Below are positions 18,038 to 28,337 of a DNA stretch of 64,000 nucleotides, in pieces. The stretch spans positions 310,001 to 374,000 of the forward strand of contig CP089459.1 in the NCBI GenBank assembly GCA_026636295.1. Reading direction: 5' to 3'. The first letter of the stretch is position 1; each line of letters opens with the position of its first letter. Below the pieces are notes generated by a model. That model made no database searches and was not told the origin of the DNA. It was given only the letters and a program-made list of their open reading frames with translations. The translations under genes and the position numbers were made by a program. Source of the DNA: Medakamo hakoo. Its lineage: Eukaryota; Chlorophyta; Trebouxiophyceae; Coccomyxaceae.

Positions 18038-19941
18038 TCAATAACGCAGGCGGTACGACCGCCGACGCACCCACGAATAATCTGGCAGGTTGGACGTGTC
18101 TCCGACGGCGGCGCACGCGTGGTCGGTGTCGAAAATGTAGCGGGACGCGACGTCCTGGACGGTCGACGGCGTGACGGCGTCGATGCGCGCCAACAGCTCG
18201 GCCTTCGGGATGCGGCGCCCGTACACCAGCAGCTGGCGCCCAATGTCTTCCGCGACGCCGGCGGGGCCGTCCTGGGCGAACAGGAGCGAGGCCTTGAGCG
18301 CCGTCTTCGCGCGCGTCACCGCGGCCGCGTCGGCGCCGTACGCCAGCCCGCCCAGCGATTTCATGATCGTCCACACCAGGTCGTCGACGGGCGCGGCCGG
18401 GTCCGCGACCGCGTACACGCCAAACAGGCCGGTGTCATGGTAGTTCGTGTTGAAGGCCATGAACGAGTCCGCCACGCCGTTCAGGGCCGCGACCTGGGCG
18501 ATGGGCGACGACGACGCGGCGCCCGCGCCGGAGCCCTTGTCCCACGCGCCCAGCATCGCCTGGATGACCATCAGCGGCACGGAGTCCGGGTCGGCCCAGG
18601 CCGCGCCCTTGTACGCCAGCGCAAAGTGCAGTTTGTCGGCGTCCGGGTCGCGGACGCGGACTTCGGAGCCGGTGAAGTGGGCGGGCGCGGCGCGGACCAG
18701 GGACGCGGTGGACGGCCCGTCAGACGGCAGCCCGCCCAGCGCTTTTTTGGCCAGGCCGACCAGCTGGGCGTGGTCGACGCCGCCCGCGGCGGCGACGACC
18801 ATGCGCGGCGCCGTGTAGTTTTTGGCGATGTACCGGGCCAGGTCCTCGCGCGTCAGGGACCGCACGTTGGCGGCCGGGCCCAGGATCGTGCGGCCGAGCG
18901 GCGAGCGCTGGAACGCGGTCGCGTGCAGGTGGTCGAACACGACCTCTTCGGGCACGCCTTCGACCTCCTGCATTTCGCGCAGGATGACGTCCCGCTCCCG
19001 TTCCACGGCGGCGGCGTCCAGCACAGACCGCTGCAGGATGTCGCCCAGGATGTCCAGGGCGGCGGGCACGTCCTTGGAGAAGACGCGGGCGTAGTAGCAG
19101 GTCTGCTCGCGGCTGGTGTACGCGTTTAGGTGGCCGCCCATGTTTTCGATCTCGGTCTCCAGGGCGCGCGCGTCCCGGGAGCTCGTGCCCTTGAACGCCA
19201 TGTGTTCCAGGAAGTGGGCGGCGCCGTTGTCGGACGCGGACTCGTAGCGCGAGCCCGCGTCGATCCAGACGCCGACCGTGGCCGTCTCGGCGTGCGGGTG
19301 CGCCTCGGACGCGACGCGCAGGCCGTTGTCGAGCGTGGTGACCTGTGTGGGTGAGGTCGGGTGGGGTGGGGCGATCACGGCGTCAGGTGCGTGCGTGCGT
19401 CTCTCCTGGTCACTCCCGGCTGGGTGCGGAGGGCAGGGCCGGCCAGCACGGCGGGGCGGGTCGCGGGTGAAACTGGAAGCGATGAGGGCGCGCCGCACCC
19501 TGCGCCGCGCGCTCGCGTTTGCTCGCGATGCGCCGCCTGCCCAGGACGTCTCCAACCCTCCCCACAACTCGTCCAGAGAGCCGCAGTGACGTCTGGACGC
19601 AGCGGGTGAAGGGGTCCAGGTCGCAGGGTGGCGGCCGCGTCGTGAAAAAACCGAGGCCAGGGCCCCAATCGGGCGCCATCGGCGCGCTGCGAAAAAAAGC
19701 ACCACCCCCTGTCACATACCTTTGTCTCAGGAATGGACGCCAGCGCCGCCGTAAAATCGACGTCCTGCGGCACAGGCGAGGCGAAGCGCAGGAAGGGCGA
19801 GGAGGCGGCGCCGACGGCGGACTCGGTCGCGAGCGCGGGCGCGGCCGCCGACGCGGCGGTGGAAGTGGAAAAGGAAGCCGTGGAAGCCGTCGCCGCGGAG
19901 CGGCGGGCTGCCCGCGCGGCCGCAAGAGCGGCAGCACGCAT
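18038..19941 (-). CDS. Mitochondrial processing peptidase beta subunit (M16 metalloprotease)
   Basis: Exons are 19941-19720 and 19342-18038 (donor GTATGT, acceptor CACACAG, phase 0), giving 508 residues. Exon 1 encodes an Arg/Ala/Ser-rich mitochondrial presequence ending IPETK. Exon 2 starts VTTLDNGLRVASE, exactly where the mature M16 domain begins. The inverted zinc motif HFLEH is at 117-121, and the distal zinc-binding Glu lies in EMQEVEGVPEE. GGHLNAYTSREQTCYYARVF is typical of the active beta subunit. The C-terminal M16 half contains LLVYGRRIP and RYIFD. The enzyme removes presequences from imported proteins; in plants and algae it is usually part of the cytochrome bc1 complex. Identification is firm. 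Confidence 0.95.
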
Positions 19942-20137
19942 GATGGGGTGCGTGTGAAGGAGTGTGGGAGAGGGAGGAAAGGCGGGCGGCGCGCGCACGG
20001 GCCTCCGACCAAACTCGTGTCTGCAGACAAGGGGCGCGACGAGCGCGCGCGCTTTCACTGTTGCTTTCGCCATTCGCGGCTGCACACCGGTGCGACCCAG
20101 CGGCCTGGACTGGCCCACACTCTCACAGGCGCACGCC
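19942..20137. promoter_or_regulatory. Divergent promoter region of MPP-beta and a lipase-like gene
   Basis: The start codons are 196 bases apart. An in-frame open stretch upstream of the plus-strand gene begins only at a GTG, so it is taken as 5' leader. No clear element is visible. Confidence 0.35.
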
Positions 20138-21253
20138 ATGGCCACCGCCGTCGCGCCAGCCGAAAATGGTGGCACCAAGGCCCAGGACGCGGCCGGCAGC
20201 GCGCCCTCCGTCGTGCCTGCCTCCTGGCCGTCTGCGACCATCCCCCACCTCTTTGCCGGCCAGCCCCTCACGGCGCAGATGGGCCCGGCGGGGCGGGTGG
20301 CCCGCTTCCCGGGCGTCAAGGGCGCCGACTTGGCAGCATACTTCTGGCCCGCCCCACACGCCAAGGGCGTGGTGCTCTTCATCCACGGCCACGGCTCCTA
20401 CTGCCTGCACGAACTGCTGGCTGTCCCGGCGCCCGGCGCGCCGCCCGTGTATGCCGGCTCCTGGGCCGCGTCGCTCAATGGCGCGGGCTACTCCGTCTGC
20501 GGCATCGACGCCCGTGGGGCAGGCTTTTCCAGTGGGACCCGGTGCTACGCCGACAGATTTGACGACTACGTCGACGACGTCTCGCGGTTTGCGCGCTGGG
20601 CGCATTCCGAGGCCGGCGGCGGGCCCGGGTTTGCGGGCCTGCCCGTTTTCGTCATGGGCGTCAGCCTGGGCGGCTGCATCGCCGTCCACGTCCTGGAGCG
20701 CGGCTGGGTGCCGCCGGCGGCTCCGGCGGGCGCCCAGCTCTCGTCCGACCTGGCCCGCCCGCCGCCCGTCGACCCAGCGCCCTTTTTGAGGGGCGCCATC
20801 CTCTTGGCGCCCATGCTGTCCCTGGACGCGGTCTCGAAGCGCGGCTGGAACCGCGTGTTGTTGGGCGTGGGGTCCCTGATCTCCGCGCTCGCCCCCACGG
20901 CCAAAGTCGCGCGCATGCCGCGCAACGACCTCCACCCCGAACTCCAGGCGCTCTGGGACGGCGACCCGCTGTGCTGGCACCAGCCGACCCGCGCGCGGAA
21001 TGGCATGGAGTACCTGCGCGCGACGGCCGCCCTGTCCACCCGCACGCCGTCCCTGTCCTTTCCGTTCCTGGCGTTTCACGGCGAGGAAGACACGCTGACG
21101 GACCCGGCGGGCACCGCGGCCTTCGCGGCGGCGGCGGGGTCGGCGGACAAGACTTTCAAACTGTTGCCGCACCGGTGGCACGTGCTGGTGCGGGAACCCG
21201 GGAACGAAGCGTTGTTGGAGGAGGCGGTGGCGTGGTGTGATGCCCGGCTGTGA
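20138..21253 (+). CDS. Monoacylglycerol-lipase-like alpha/beta hydrolase
   Basis: This is a single-exon gene of 371 residues. The alpha/beta hydrolase fold of the MAGL/caffeoylshikimate-esterase (Hydrolase_4) group is clear. VVLFIHGHGSYC gives the oxyanion-hole region and VCGIDARGAGFSSG follows. The nucleophile elbow GVSLGG places the Ser near 175. The acid residue is probably in FHGEEDTLTDP near 315, and the His in LLPHRWHVLV near 346. LLAPMLSLD and WDGDPLCWHQPTRARNG also match. These enzymes hydrolyse monoacylglycerols or lysophospholipids; substrate cannot be told from sequence. The ATG at 20138 is preferred, because the upstream open frame would need a GTG start. No transit peptide is evident, suggesting a cytosolic or lipid-droplet location. 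Confidence 0.85.
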   Translation: MATAVAPAENGGTKAQDAAGSAPSVVPASWPSATIPHLFAGQPLTAQMGPAGRVARFPGVKGADLAAYFWPAPHAKGVVLFIHGHGSYCLHELLAVPAPGAPPVYAGSWAASLNGAGYSVCGIDARGAGFSSGTRCYADRFDDYVDDVSRFARWAHSEAGGGPGFAGLPVFVMGVSLGGCIAVHVLERGWVPPAAPAGAQLSSDLARPPPVDPAPFLRGAILLAPMLSLDAVSKRGWNRVLLGVGSLISALAPTAKVARMPRNDLHPELQALWDGDPLCWHQPTRARNGMEYLRATAALSTRTPSLSFPFLAFHGEEDTLTDPAGTAAFAAAAGSADKTFKLLPHRWHVLVREPGNEALLEEAVAWCDARL

Positions 21254-21430
21254 GGGGGTGCGGTTTGAAGGGGCGGGGGGGGGGCGTGCGTGCGTGTGCG
21301 GCTCTGTTGATGTTTTTCTTTCTTGGCCCACGTGTTCTCCGACACTCCCACGCTCCGCCCCGTTTTCCATTCCCCGCCGGCCGCCGCCCCCGCCCCCCGC
21401 CACCGTCCCACCCTCTCCCACCCCAGCCCT

Positions 21431-22770
21431 TCACTCGGCAACCCCTGCCGCCGCGTCCACCTCATCAAACAATCCAGTGGAGTAGGACGACCGCATGACC
21501 ATTTCCTTGGTCGCTTCCTCGGCCGCCGCTGCGGACGCGACCTCGACCGCCCGCCCGCCTTTCCCGCTGTTCGCGCCGGCGTTTGGCGCGAGGACGCGGT
21601 CCACGACCCCATAGTTGACGGCCTCATAGGGATTGAGGTAGAGCGGGCGCGCCAAGTCTTTCTCCAGCCGGCGCGTGCTCTTGCCCGTGTGCTGCGAGAG
21701 CAGGCCGAACAGTTTTGTCTTCGTTTTCCGCAGCTCCGTCCGGTAGATGTCCACGTCCGAGGCTTGCATCTGCGCGAAGCGCTGCATCGGCTGGCGCAGC
21801 TGGATGGAGGCCGACGGCAGAGCGGCGCGCGTGCCTTTCTCACCGGCAGCAAGCAGGATGGCGGCTTCGCCGTAGGCCGTGCCGACGCACAGCGTGCGGA
21901 CCTGGTGGGGAGGGGGGGGAAGGCAAGGGAGGTGAGAGAGAGGCGTGAAAGGCAGCACAAGGCGGCGTTTTCTCGATCCCATGCGCGGCTTGACATCACG
22001 AAGGCACGGCCTGGGCGGGCGGCAAAGTCCCCGCAGCGGTCCCCTCCCGTCGCGGACATGGAACGGATGGAGAGAGCGCGGGGTCGGAGAACGGGCGGGG
22101 AAAAAAAGGAAAAACGCTGCTACGCACCGGTGGCTTGACGTGGCACATGGTGTCATAAATGGCCAGCGCCTCCGCCTCGTAGCCCAGCTTGCCGCCGCCC
22201 TTTTGCACACCCGCGGAGTTGATGTACAGGTAGATGGGCTGTTGGATGGGGGCGCGGTCGAAACGTGAGAGATCGGTCGCGGCGAAAACCCTCTTCTCAT
22301 CCACCCTCTCCCTCTTCCATCTTACCTTGGTCGGCGCGTCGTACTGCAGGTACAGCATTTCCGCGACCAGCAGCTCCGTGACGGACGGGACGAGGGCCAT
22401 GCCCTGTTGAGGTGGGAGTGGGAGTGGGAGGGTGAGGGTGAGGGACGGGCGTGAGAGAGACGCGCATTGCCCGTGCGAGGGCGCGCCTGGCCAACGGCGT
22501 CGGCGAATTTTTCACCGCCCACCAACGCACCAGGTACACAATGCGTTCCTTCAGCAGAAACGACGCCAGATCGGGCGGCGCGCGCCGGCCGTTGGGCCCG
22601 AGCATGGGGATGACGGCGACGACGGGCAGGGAGGAGCGGCGGGAGCGGGCAGAAGACGGCGACGGCGGCGGCGCCCACCGGCTTGCAACGGCCGGCGGGC
22701 TCCAGGACACGCGGGCGCCCGCCTGGCCGCCGCGTGTGGCGGACGTCGGCAGTGGCCTGAGCGAGGCCAT
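21431..22770 (-). CDS. CLPR4: ClpR4, non-catalytic subunit of the chloroplast Clp protease
   Basis: Exons are 22770-22531, 22403-22326, 22238-22128 and 21901-21431 (donors GTGCGT, GTAAGA, GTGCGT; all phase 0), giving 299 residues. The spliced protein reads LLKERIVYLGMALVPSVTEL, then LYLQYDAPTKPIYLYINSAG, KLGYEAEALAIYD and VRTLCVGTAYGEAAILLAAG. These blocks match plant ClpR4 closely. Where ClpP has its catalytic Ser, this protein has the YGE of GTAYGEAA, and where ClpP has His in IHQP it has Arg in LRQP. It is therefore a structural, inactive ring subunit. The first ~60 residues are a transit peptide. The head-to-head neighbour is PEX10, 204 bases away. Confidence 0.93.
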
Positions 22771-22974
22771 GGTGCGCTGGTGTGCGCGTTCTCCCTTGTC
22801 CCCGGCGGAACACAAAGGAAAAAAATTGAGGGAGTGGGTGAGTGTCTGGCCGTGCGTTTGTCTCTCACACAGCGAACCGGCCTCCTGGCCCCCCGCTTTG
22901 TTGCCGCCGCGTCCACAAGGGGCAGGTGGCCGGGCCCACGCGGCCCTCCCACGCCCAGGCTCTCACCCTCAGCC
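22771..22974. promoter_or_regulatory. Divergent promoter region of ClpR4 and PEX10
   Basis: The start codons lie 204 bases apart. The sequence includes a TTGT-rich block and CCACACGCGG-like stretches but no recognisable core element. Confidence 0.35.
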
Positions 22975-24227
22975 ATGTCGGCCCTCACGCAGCCGGACGC
23001 ATGGCGGTGAGTTGAGGGTGTGGACGCACACGGCGCCGGTCCACAACCGACGCAATGCTCCGCCAGCGCAGCGCCTGCGTCTCAACCCTTGTCCCTCCCT
23101 CTCAACGCAACAGGCCGCCGACCCTCCTCTTCCCGGCCGCCGCCCAGCCCGACCTGGTCCGCGCCTCTCAAAAGGATGACGCGTACGCGGCTGCTCTGGC
23201 CGAGTCCGTTTCCGACGCGGTGCGGCGGCTCCTGGGCCCGGCGGCCGCGATCGCCTGGGCGCGCGAGGCGCGCCTGGCGTCCGACCTCCTGTACCACGGC
23301 CTGACGACGGGGCGGGGGTTGACGACCCTGGGGGAGGAGTACTGCGACCTGGTCCAGGCGGGGCCGGGAGGCGGCCCGCCCGGCGCGGTGCGGCGGGGGT
23401 GGCTGGTCCTGCTGAAGGCGGTCGGGCCATACGCGGCCGGGCGGGCGGGCGCGGCGGCCGCGCGCGCGGCCGCGTTGGAACAGGCGGGCGCGCCCGCAGA
23501 CGCGGGCGAGGCGCCCGCGCAGGGTGGCGCGGTGCCCCTCCCCTCCCTCCTGGCCCGGGCCCGCTCCACAGGCCTGGCCGCCTGGCGGGCCCTGTCCCCA
23601 CACCTCCCGACCGCGGCCCGCGCCCACCTGGCCGCCTTTTACCTGACCGGCCTGTACTACGCGTGGCCGCACCGGGTGGCCCGCGTCCACCACGCCTTCA
23701 TCGGGCGGCCGTCTCCCGAGGGGCGGCCGTCTTTCAGCGCGCTGGGCGTTTTTTTGCTCATCCAGCTGGGCGTGGGCGCGGCGATGGCGGGCGTGCGAGC
23801 GCTGTCGGACGCAGCGAGCGAAGGCGACGGGCCGCCACCGCCGCCGTCGACCACGGCTGCATCCGACGCCGTCCTCAAGGCGCTACCACCAGGAACTGTC
23901 TTGTCGCCCGCCGCCGCCGCTGCGGCGGCCGCCGCCCGGGCTGGCGCGGGCCCGGCCGTCGTCCTGCGCGACGACGGGTGCCCGACCGCGCCGGGTGAGC
24001 TCCAGGCCGAAGCCGAGGAAGCCGCCGCGGGCGCGTCGCCCGCAGCGTCTCGTTGCCCGCTGTGCTTGGGCCCGCGGGCCGCGCCCGCCGCCACCGCGTG
24101 CGGGCACGTGTTTTGTTGGGGGTGCATTTCCGGCGCGTGGGCGGCCGCGGGCAAAACGGAATGCCCGCTGTGTCGGGCCGCGTGTGAGACGGGGGAGCTG
24201 GTGCGAGTGGTGGGTGGAGGGTTTTAG
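22975..24227 (+). CDS. PEX10: Peroxin-10, RING-finger component of the peroxisomal export ligase
   Basis: Exons are 22975-23006 and 23114-24227 (donor GTGAGT, acceptor CAACAG), giving 381 residues. Exon 1 encodes only MSALTQPDAW plus two bases of an Arg codon. The Pex2/Pex12 region follows: AAAQPDLVRASQKDDAYAAA, then TTLGEEYCDLVQ and, further on, YLTGLYYAWPHRVARVHHAF. The C-terminus carries a C3HC4 RING: CPLC, then CGHVFCWGCI and CPLCRA (about residues 335-375). PEX10 forms, with PEX2 and PEX12, the retrotranslocation ubiquitin ligase that monoubiquitinates PEX5. An alanine-rich linker near residues 300-320 is low complexity. Identification is firm. Confidence 0.9.
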
Positions 24228-24341
24228 ACATGAGCCGAGTCGCTGCGTAGAGAGAGCTGTGCGTGTAGATGCGTATTCACACCTCTCATTCACATCCGCC
24301 AAAACCTCCCTCTCTCTCTTATTCGCACACACACACACACC

Positions 24342-25092
24342 ATGACGACGGGAACCCCAAGCGTTCAATGCACGTCCCCGCTGCGCAAGTTCCCGGGCAA
24401 GGCCATCGAGAAGGCCCAGTTCCCGACCGGCACGGGTGAAGCCGGCAACGGCGAGGCCAAGAAGAATGAAGGCGGCACGGGTGGCGCGGGCGTGTCGCCG
24501 CCCGCCGCGGCGGCCAAGAAATGTGGGCGGGATTGGGATGGGCGAGACGTGCTCATGGGTGCTGGACCCTCGTGCCGAGGGCGGGGAGAGGCGTGGGACG
24601 GGCCCGCGGGCCGCGTCTCGACGAGGCCGCACGACGCGCGCGATGCGTTGACCTGTTGTCTCTCGCACGCGCGCCCCTCTCACATACGGGCGCACCCTCG
24701 GCTCCCGCACACACACGCCAGGCATGACCGTCGAGAAGACGGGCACGCGCACCAAGCGCGCCGCGGCCGTGGCCGCTGCGTCCAAGGTGAGAAAAGGCAG
24801 GGAGGGGGGAAGGAACACTCGCAGCGACCCTGCCCATCGATTCAAACACGCACACCCCCGTGTTTTCCCCTCGTTCGCACAGATGGCCAAGTCGTCCGCC
24901 AAGCCAGAACCCAAGGCGGCCAAGGCCAAGAAAGCCTCGGCCGCGCCGGCCAAGGCCAAGAAAGCCTCGGCCGCGCCGGCCAAGGCCGCTAAACCGGCCA
25001 AGACCGCTAAGCCGGCCAAGGCCAAACCTGCGGCGGCCAAGGCGGCCAAAGGCAAACGTGTCCCGGCGGCCGTCAAGGGCGCGGCGGTGTGA
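24342..25092 (+). CDS. Basic Lys/Ala/Pro-rich protein with histone H1-like tail
   Basis: Proposed exons are 24342-24522, 24722-24786 and 24883-25092, giving 151 residues. The first donor, AAAT/GTGGGC, is weak; the second is GTGAGA and the acceptors are CGCCAG and GCACAG. The N-terminal exon reads RKFPGKAIEKAQFPTGTG and is not recognised. The last exon is a run of AKAKKASAAPAK and AKPAKTAKPAKAKPAA repeats like the C-terminal tail of linker histone H1, but no globular winged-helix domain is seen. Directly after the stop, a second frame (25089-25154) continues with basic codons to TGA, suggesting a two-base slip. It probably binds nucleic acid; a chromatin role is inference. The two 36-base AKKASAAPAK units are a tandem duplication. 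Confidence 0.55.
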
Positions 25093-25189
25093 AGAAAGCG
25101 ACGGCGGCGGCCGACCCGAAAAGGGTCAAGGCGGCGGCCGAGGCCAACAAGTGAAAACGCGCGTGCGTGTGAAAAAGAACAACATTTCT

Positions 25190-26152
25190 CTACAGGCCAA
25201 ACAACCTCTCCCCCGCCGCGGTCGCGGCCGCCGCGATGTCTCTCGCCGGCCGGCCCGTCGCCTCACTCACTGCCGCTAAGACTGCCGCTAAATTGGCCGG
25301 CTGATTGGGTGGTGGGGACGGTGGCGGGACAGCCGGGCAGCCCCCTCCTCCTCCTCCGCCACCCGCCCACCCGGCCGGCACGCCAAAGCCGGGGATGAAG
25401 CCGTCTGGAGAGTCCGTTTCGAGGAGCAGCCGGTCCGCAGGAATGGCCGCCAGCATGGCTCTGGCTTTGGCGGAAATGGGTTGGGCGACGCCTTCCTGCC
25501 CCGCCGGCGGCGCCGACACGACCTGGCGCGCGCCGACCGAAAAGAAAACGCCTGGGATGGCTGCCAGGCGCGCCGTCGCTTCGGGCGACCCGGCCCACGC
25601 GTGCAAGACCACACCCGACGCAAAAGGCGCCCGGGTTGACAGGGCGTCAGTCAGGGGACCGACCGCGCGGACGCAGTGCAGGGTGACGGGCCGGGCCAGG
25701 CGCTGGCCCAGGTCCAGGTGCGTGGCCAGCGCCGAGAGCGCGTCGGCCAGGTCGCGGCACGCGGCCAGGCCTTTGGGCGCGCGGTCCAGGCCGGACTCGC
25801 CCACGCCCGCGCCCGGGTGGGCGAGCAGGGCGGCTTCCAACCGCCCCTCCCACCCGGGCGTGCGCGTCCCCAAGTGCCAGGGGTGGATGCCGAGCGAGGG
25901 GCGGATGGACGGCCAGCCCGGGCGGGCCGCGGCCGTGGCCGCGAGCCCCAGCACGCTGTGCCAGTCGCCCTCGTTCGTGGCGTTGACAGCGGCGGCGACG
26001 ACGCCGGCGGCGGAGGCGGAAGCCATGATGGCTTCAAGGAGGGGCGCCAGGCGCGGGCTCTGCAGGTGGGCGTGCGCGTCGTACAGGCGGACGGAGGTTG
26101 TTGAGGGCGCGGGGTCGTCGTCGCCGTCACCGGCCTCGGGATGAGGACGCAT
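25190..26152 (-). CDS. TatD-family metal-dependent hydrolase (DNase)
   Basis: This is a single-exon gene of 320 residues from the ATG at 26152. TatD signatures appear in order: YDAHAHLQ (metal-binding His pair), VNATNEGDW, SLGIHPWHLG, GVGESGLDR, the TLHCV His and VLHAWAGS, then LLLETDSPDG near the end. The fold is a TIM barrel with two metals. TatD enzymes have DNase or 3' exonuclease activity and act in DNA repair or RNA clearance; the TATDN3-like subgroup is plausible because of the short length. Several Pro/Gly-rich insertions, such as a glycine run near 265-275, are typical of this genome. A longer N-terminal frame exists but starts at GTG, and it would run into the divergent neighbour's leader. 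Confidence 0.88.
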   Translation of the reverse strand: MRPHPEAGDGDDDPAPSTTSVRLYDAHAHLQSPRLAPLLEAIMASASAAGVVAAAVNATNEGDWHSVLGLAATAAARPGWPSIRPSLGIHPWHLGTRTPGWEGRLEAALLAHPGAGVGESGLDRAPKGLAACRDLADALSALATHLDLGQRLARPVTLHCVRAVGPLTDALSTRAPFASGVVLHAWAGSPEATARLAAIPGVFFSVGARQVVSAPPAGQEGVAQPISAKARAMLAAIPADRLLLETDSPDGFIPGFGVPAGWAGGGGGGGGCPAVPPPSPPPNQPANLAAVLAAVSEATGRPARDIAAAATAAGERLFGL

Positions 26153-26408
26153 TTGATGCGAGACAGGTCGGCCGCGGACGCGCCGCCTGCCCGGCGACTG
26201 GCGCCCGGGTCTGCGCAGGGTGAGTGAAGCGAATTGCGCAGTTGCACAAAAAAGCTCCAGTCGTCCAAGTAGGTGGCCCCCGCCCCAGCGCCGTGCGTCT
26301 TTGCGTTTTTTGCCTAGCCAGAACAAGCCAGTGATTGACAACGCTGTGCTCGCACAGACGAGTTTTCTTTGTCGCGCGCAGCAGTCTCCCTTCCCACGCC
26401 ACGGCAGG

Positions 26409-28220
26409 ATGTGGGCGCTCGGCCGGTCCTGCGTCGCGGCCGGGCCGAGCACCAGACCCTGGCCAGGCCGGGTGCGGCCCGCCGCGCGCCCTGTCCCGCG
26501 CACGCTGACGAATCAGCGGTGGCGCGCGCCCGACCCGCCCGCCGCGACTGCGGCCGACGACGGCGACGATGCAGAGGAAGGCGGCGACGACGACGACGAC
26601 GAAGCCCCTCCGTCTTTGGACATCGACTCCCTGGCCCGCCGCCTGTCCATGGAAGCCCAGATCCGGCGGCGGGCGGAAGACGCTTCTCCACCGCCGCAGC
26701 CGCCCACACCGCAGCAGCGTGCGTCCCCGTCCCCGCCCGGCCCCGCGTCACCCTTTGGCGCGGAAGCCGCCACACGCGTGGCGGAAGTCCTGGAGGAACT
26801 GGGCGACGGCGGGTTTGTTCCCGAAGACATTGAGCTGGTGCAGGAACTGGGCCGGGTGGCGTGGGTCGTCCAACAGGACGGCGGCGGCGGCGGCGACGGG
26901 CGCACGCCCGCGCCGCCATCAACCGCGGCCGTCGTTTACGCGGCGACCTATTCCTCCGGCCTGCCCTTCCAGACGCCGACGACCGTCCTGGTGAAGGAGT
27001 ACCTCCCACACGCGGCACCGCTGGCTGCCAATGAACTCCAAGTGGGTGCGCGCTTGGCGGGAGGGAGGCTGCCGGCCCGAAAGTGGCACGCCGCGCGGGC
27101 GGGCCGGGCGGGCGGCGGCGCGTCACCCGCCGCGCCCCCTCCACCCGCCACGCCGCTGCTGGGGTGGTTTCGCGCCGCGCCCGCCGACCCGGAAGCAGCT
27201 GCTGCGTCGGTGGGATGGTTGACAGCCGGCCCGCGGGCGGGCGGGTCCGGCGGGGGCGGCCCGGGCGGCGCCGACCCGGCCGCCTCCCTGTGGCTCGTCT
27301 TCCGCTTTGATGCCATGCAGCCGCTGTCTTTCTACCCGGCCGCGCCGCAGGCGCCGCCGCGCCCGCCCTCGCCGCTGGCTTCCCTGACGCGCATGCTGTC
27401 AGGCAGTCTTGACGCCGGAGGCGATGAGGCTTCGAAACCCCCGGCGCCCGTCGACATCGCGTCCCCGGCCCTCGCGCCGCGGTGTGCCATGCTGCGGGCC
27501 ATCGCGGCGGGCCTCCTCCGCGCCCTGGCCTCCGTCCACGCCGCCGGCGTCGCGCACGGCAGCCTGGGCGCGGGCGGGGTGCTGCTGTCCACGTACGACG
27601 ACGCCCGGGCCGGGACGGTGCGGGTGTGCTTGGACAACTTCGGGTTTGCGACGCTGCGCCGCCCGCCGGCCGTGGCTGCTGCGGGTGGCGGGGTGGAGGG
27701 CGAGGGCGAGGGGGGAGGAGGGGCGGGCGACGACGGTGCCGGGCCACCCGCACCACGCCGCGCGCCCTCCTTTGGCCCGGGCTCGCCCGGCTACGTGCCA
27801 CCGCCTGCCTCGGCCTCCGCGGCGGACGACCCGGTGTCCGCCGCCCAAGCCGCCGACGCGGCCGCGGCCGGGCGCGTGCTGCTGGAGACGGTGCTCATGG
27901 CGCTACTGCCGGGCTTTCCCACTGTCACTGGGGCGGGCGCGTCCGATTCCAGCGATGACGACGGCCTGACGTCCCGAGGTGCGGCCCCACCGCCGGAGGT
28001 GCGGGCCGCGGGCGCGGCGCTGGGCGCGTTCGCCCGGGACGCGGGTGGGGTGGCGGGCCTGGTGCGCGGCCTGGGGCCGGACTTTGCGGCGGCGGACGCG
28101 CTGTTGAGCGCCGGGGATGAGGCCGGGTACAGTTTGCTGGCGAGGTTGGCTGATGGCGATGCCCGGTTTGGAGAGATTTTGAGGGAGAACTGGTTTTTGA
28201 ATGGCGGGCGGAGGGTGTAG
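26409..28220 (+). CDS. Plastid- or mitochondrion-targeted protein kinase-like protein, probable pseudokinase
   Basis: This is a single-exon gene of 603 residues. The first ~45 residues are Arg-rich with few acids, like an organellar targeting peptide. An acidic patch and EVLEELGDGGFVPEDIELVQEL precede a divergent kinase fold. The beta-3 Lys is in VLVKEY (about 196) and a helix-C Glu in ANELQVG, but the catalytic loop reads HGSLGAGGVLLS where kinases have HRD..N. The metal-binding DFG is replaced by DNFGFAT (about 408). The loss of the HRD Asp, the Asn and the DFG Asp argues against normal phosphotransfer. GSPGYVPPP and GRVLLETVLMALLPGFP match later kinase subdomains. The partner and pathway are unknown. 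Confidence 0.68.
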   Translation: MWALGRSCVAAGPSTRPWPGRVRPAARPVPRTLTNQRWRAPDPPAATAADDGDDAEEGGDDDDDEAPPSLDIDSLARRLSMEAQIRRRAEDASPPPQPPTPQQRASPSPPGPASPFGAEAATRVAEVLEELGDGGFVPEDIELVQELGRVAWVVQQDGGGGGDGRTPAPPSTAAVVYAATYSSGLPFQTPTTVLVKEYLPHAAPLAANELQVGARLAGGRLPARKWHAARAGRAGGGASPAAPPPPATPLLGWFRAAPADPEAAAASVGWLTAGPRAGGSGGGGPGGADPAASLWLVFRFDAMQPLSFYPAAPQAPPRPPSPLASLTRMLSGSLDAGGDEASKPPAPVDIASPALAPRCAMLRAIAAGLLRALASVHAAGVAHGSLGAGGVLLSTYDDARAGTVRVCLDNFGFATLRRPPAVAAAGGGVEGEGEGGGGAGDDGAGPPAPRRAPSFGPGSPGYVPPPASASAADDPVSAAQAADAAAAGRVLLETVLMALLPGFPTVTGAGASDSSDDDGLTSRGAAPPPEVRAAGAALGAFARDAGGVAGLVRGLGPDFAAADALLSAGDEAGYSLLARLADGDARFGEILRENWFLNGGRRV

Positions 28221-28337
28221 ACATCGCATGACACGTTGGAGCGGGGAGGATGGACCAAAGAATTTGGCAGAGCCGCTATCCCGCGGACGACGCATCGCTC
28301 CCAGAAAAAAAAAAGCACGCACTCGCCCCCTCGCCCC

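Noticed and set aside
19964-20137. A longer N-terminus for the lipase-like gene
   Set aside because: The upstream frame begins at GTG, is rich in rare-looking residues and would overlap the divergent promoter. The ATG at 20138 fits the family.
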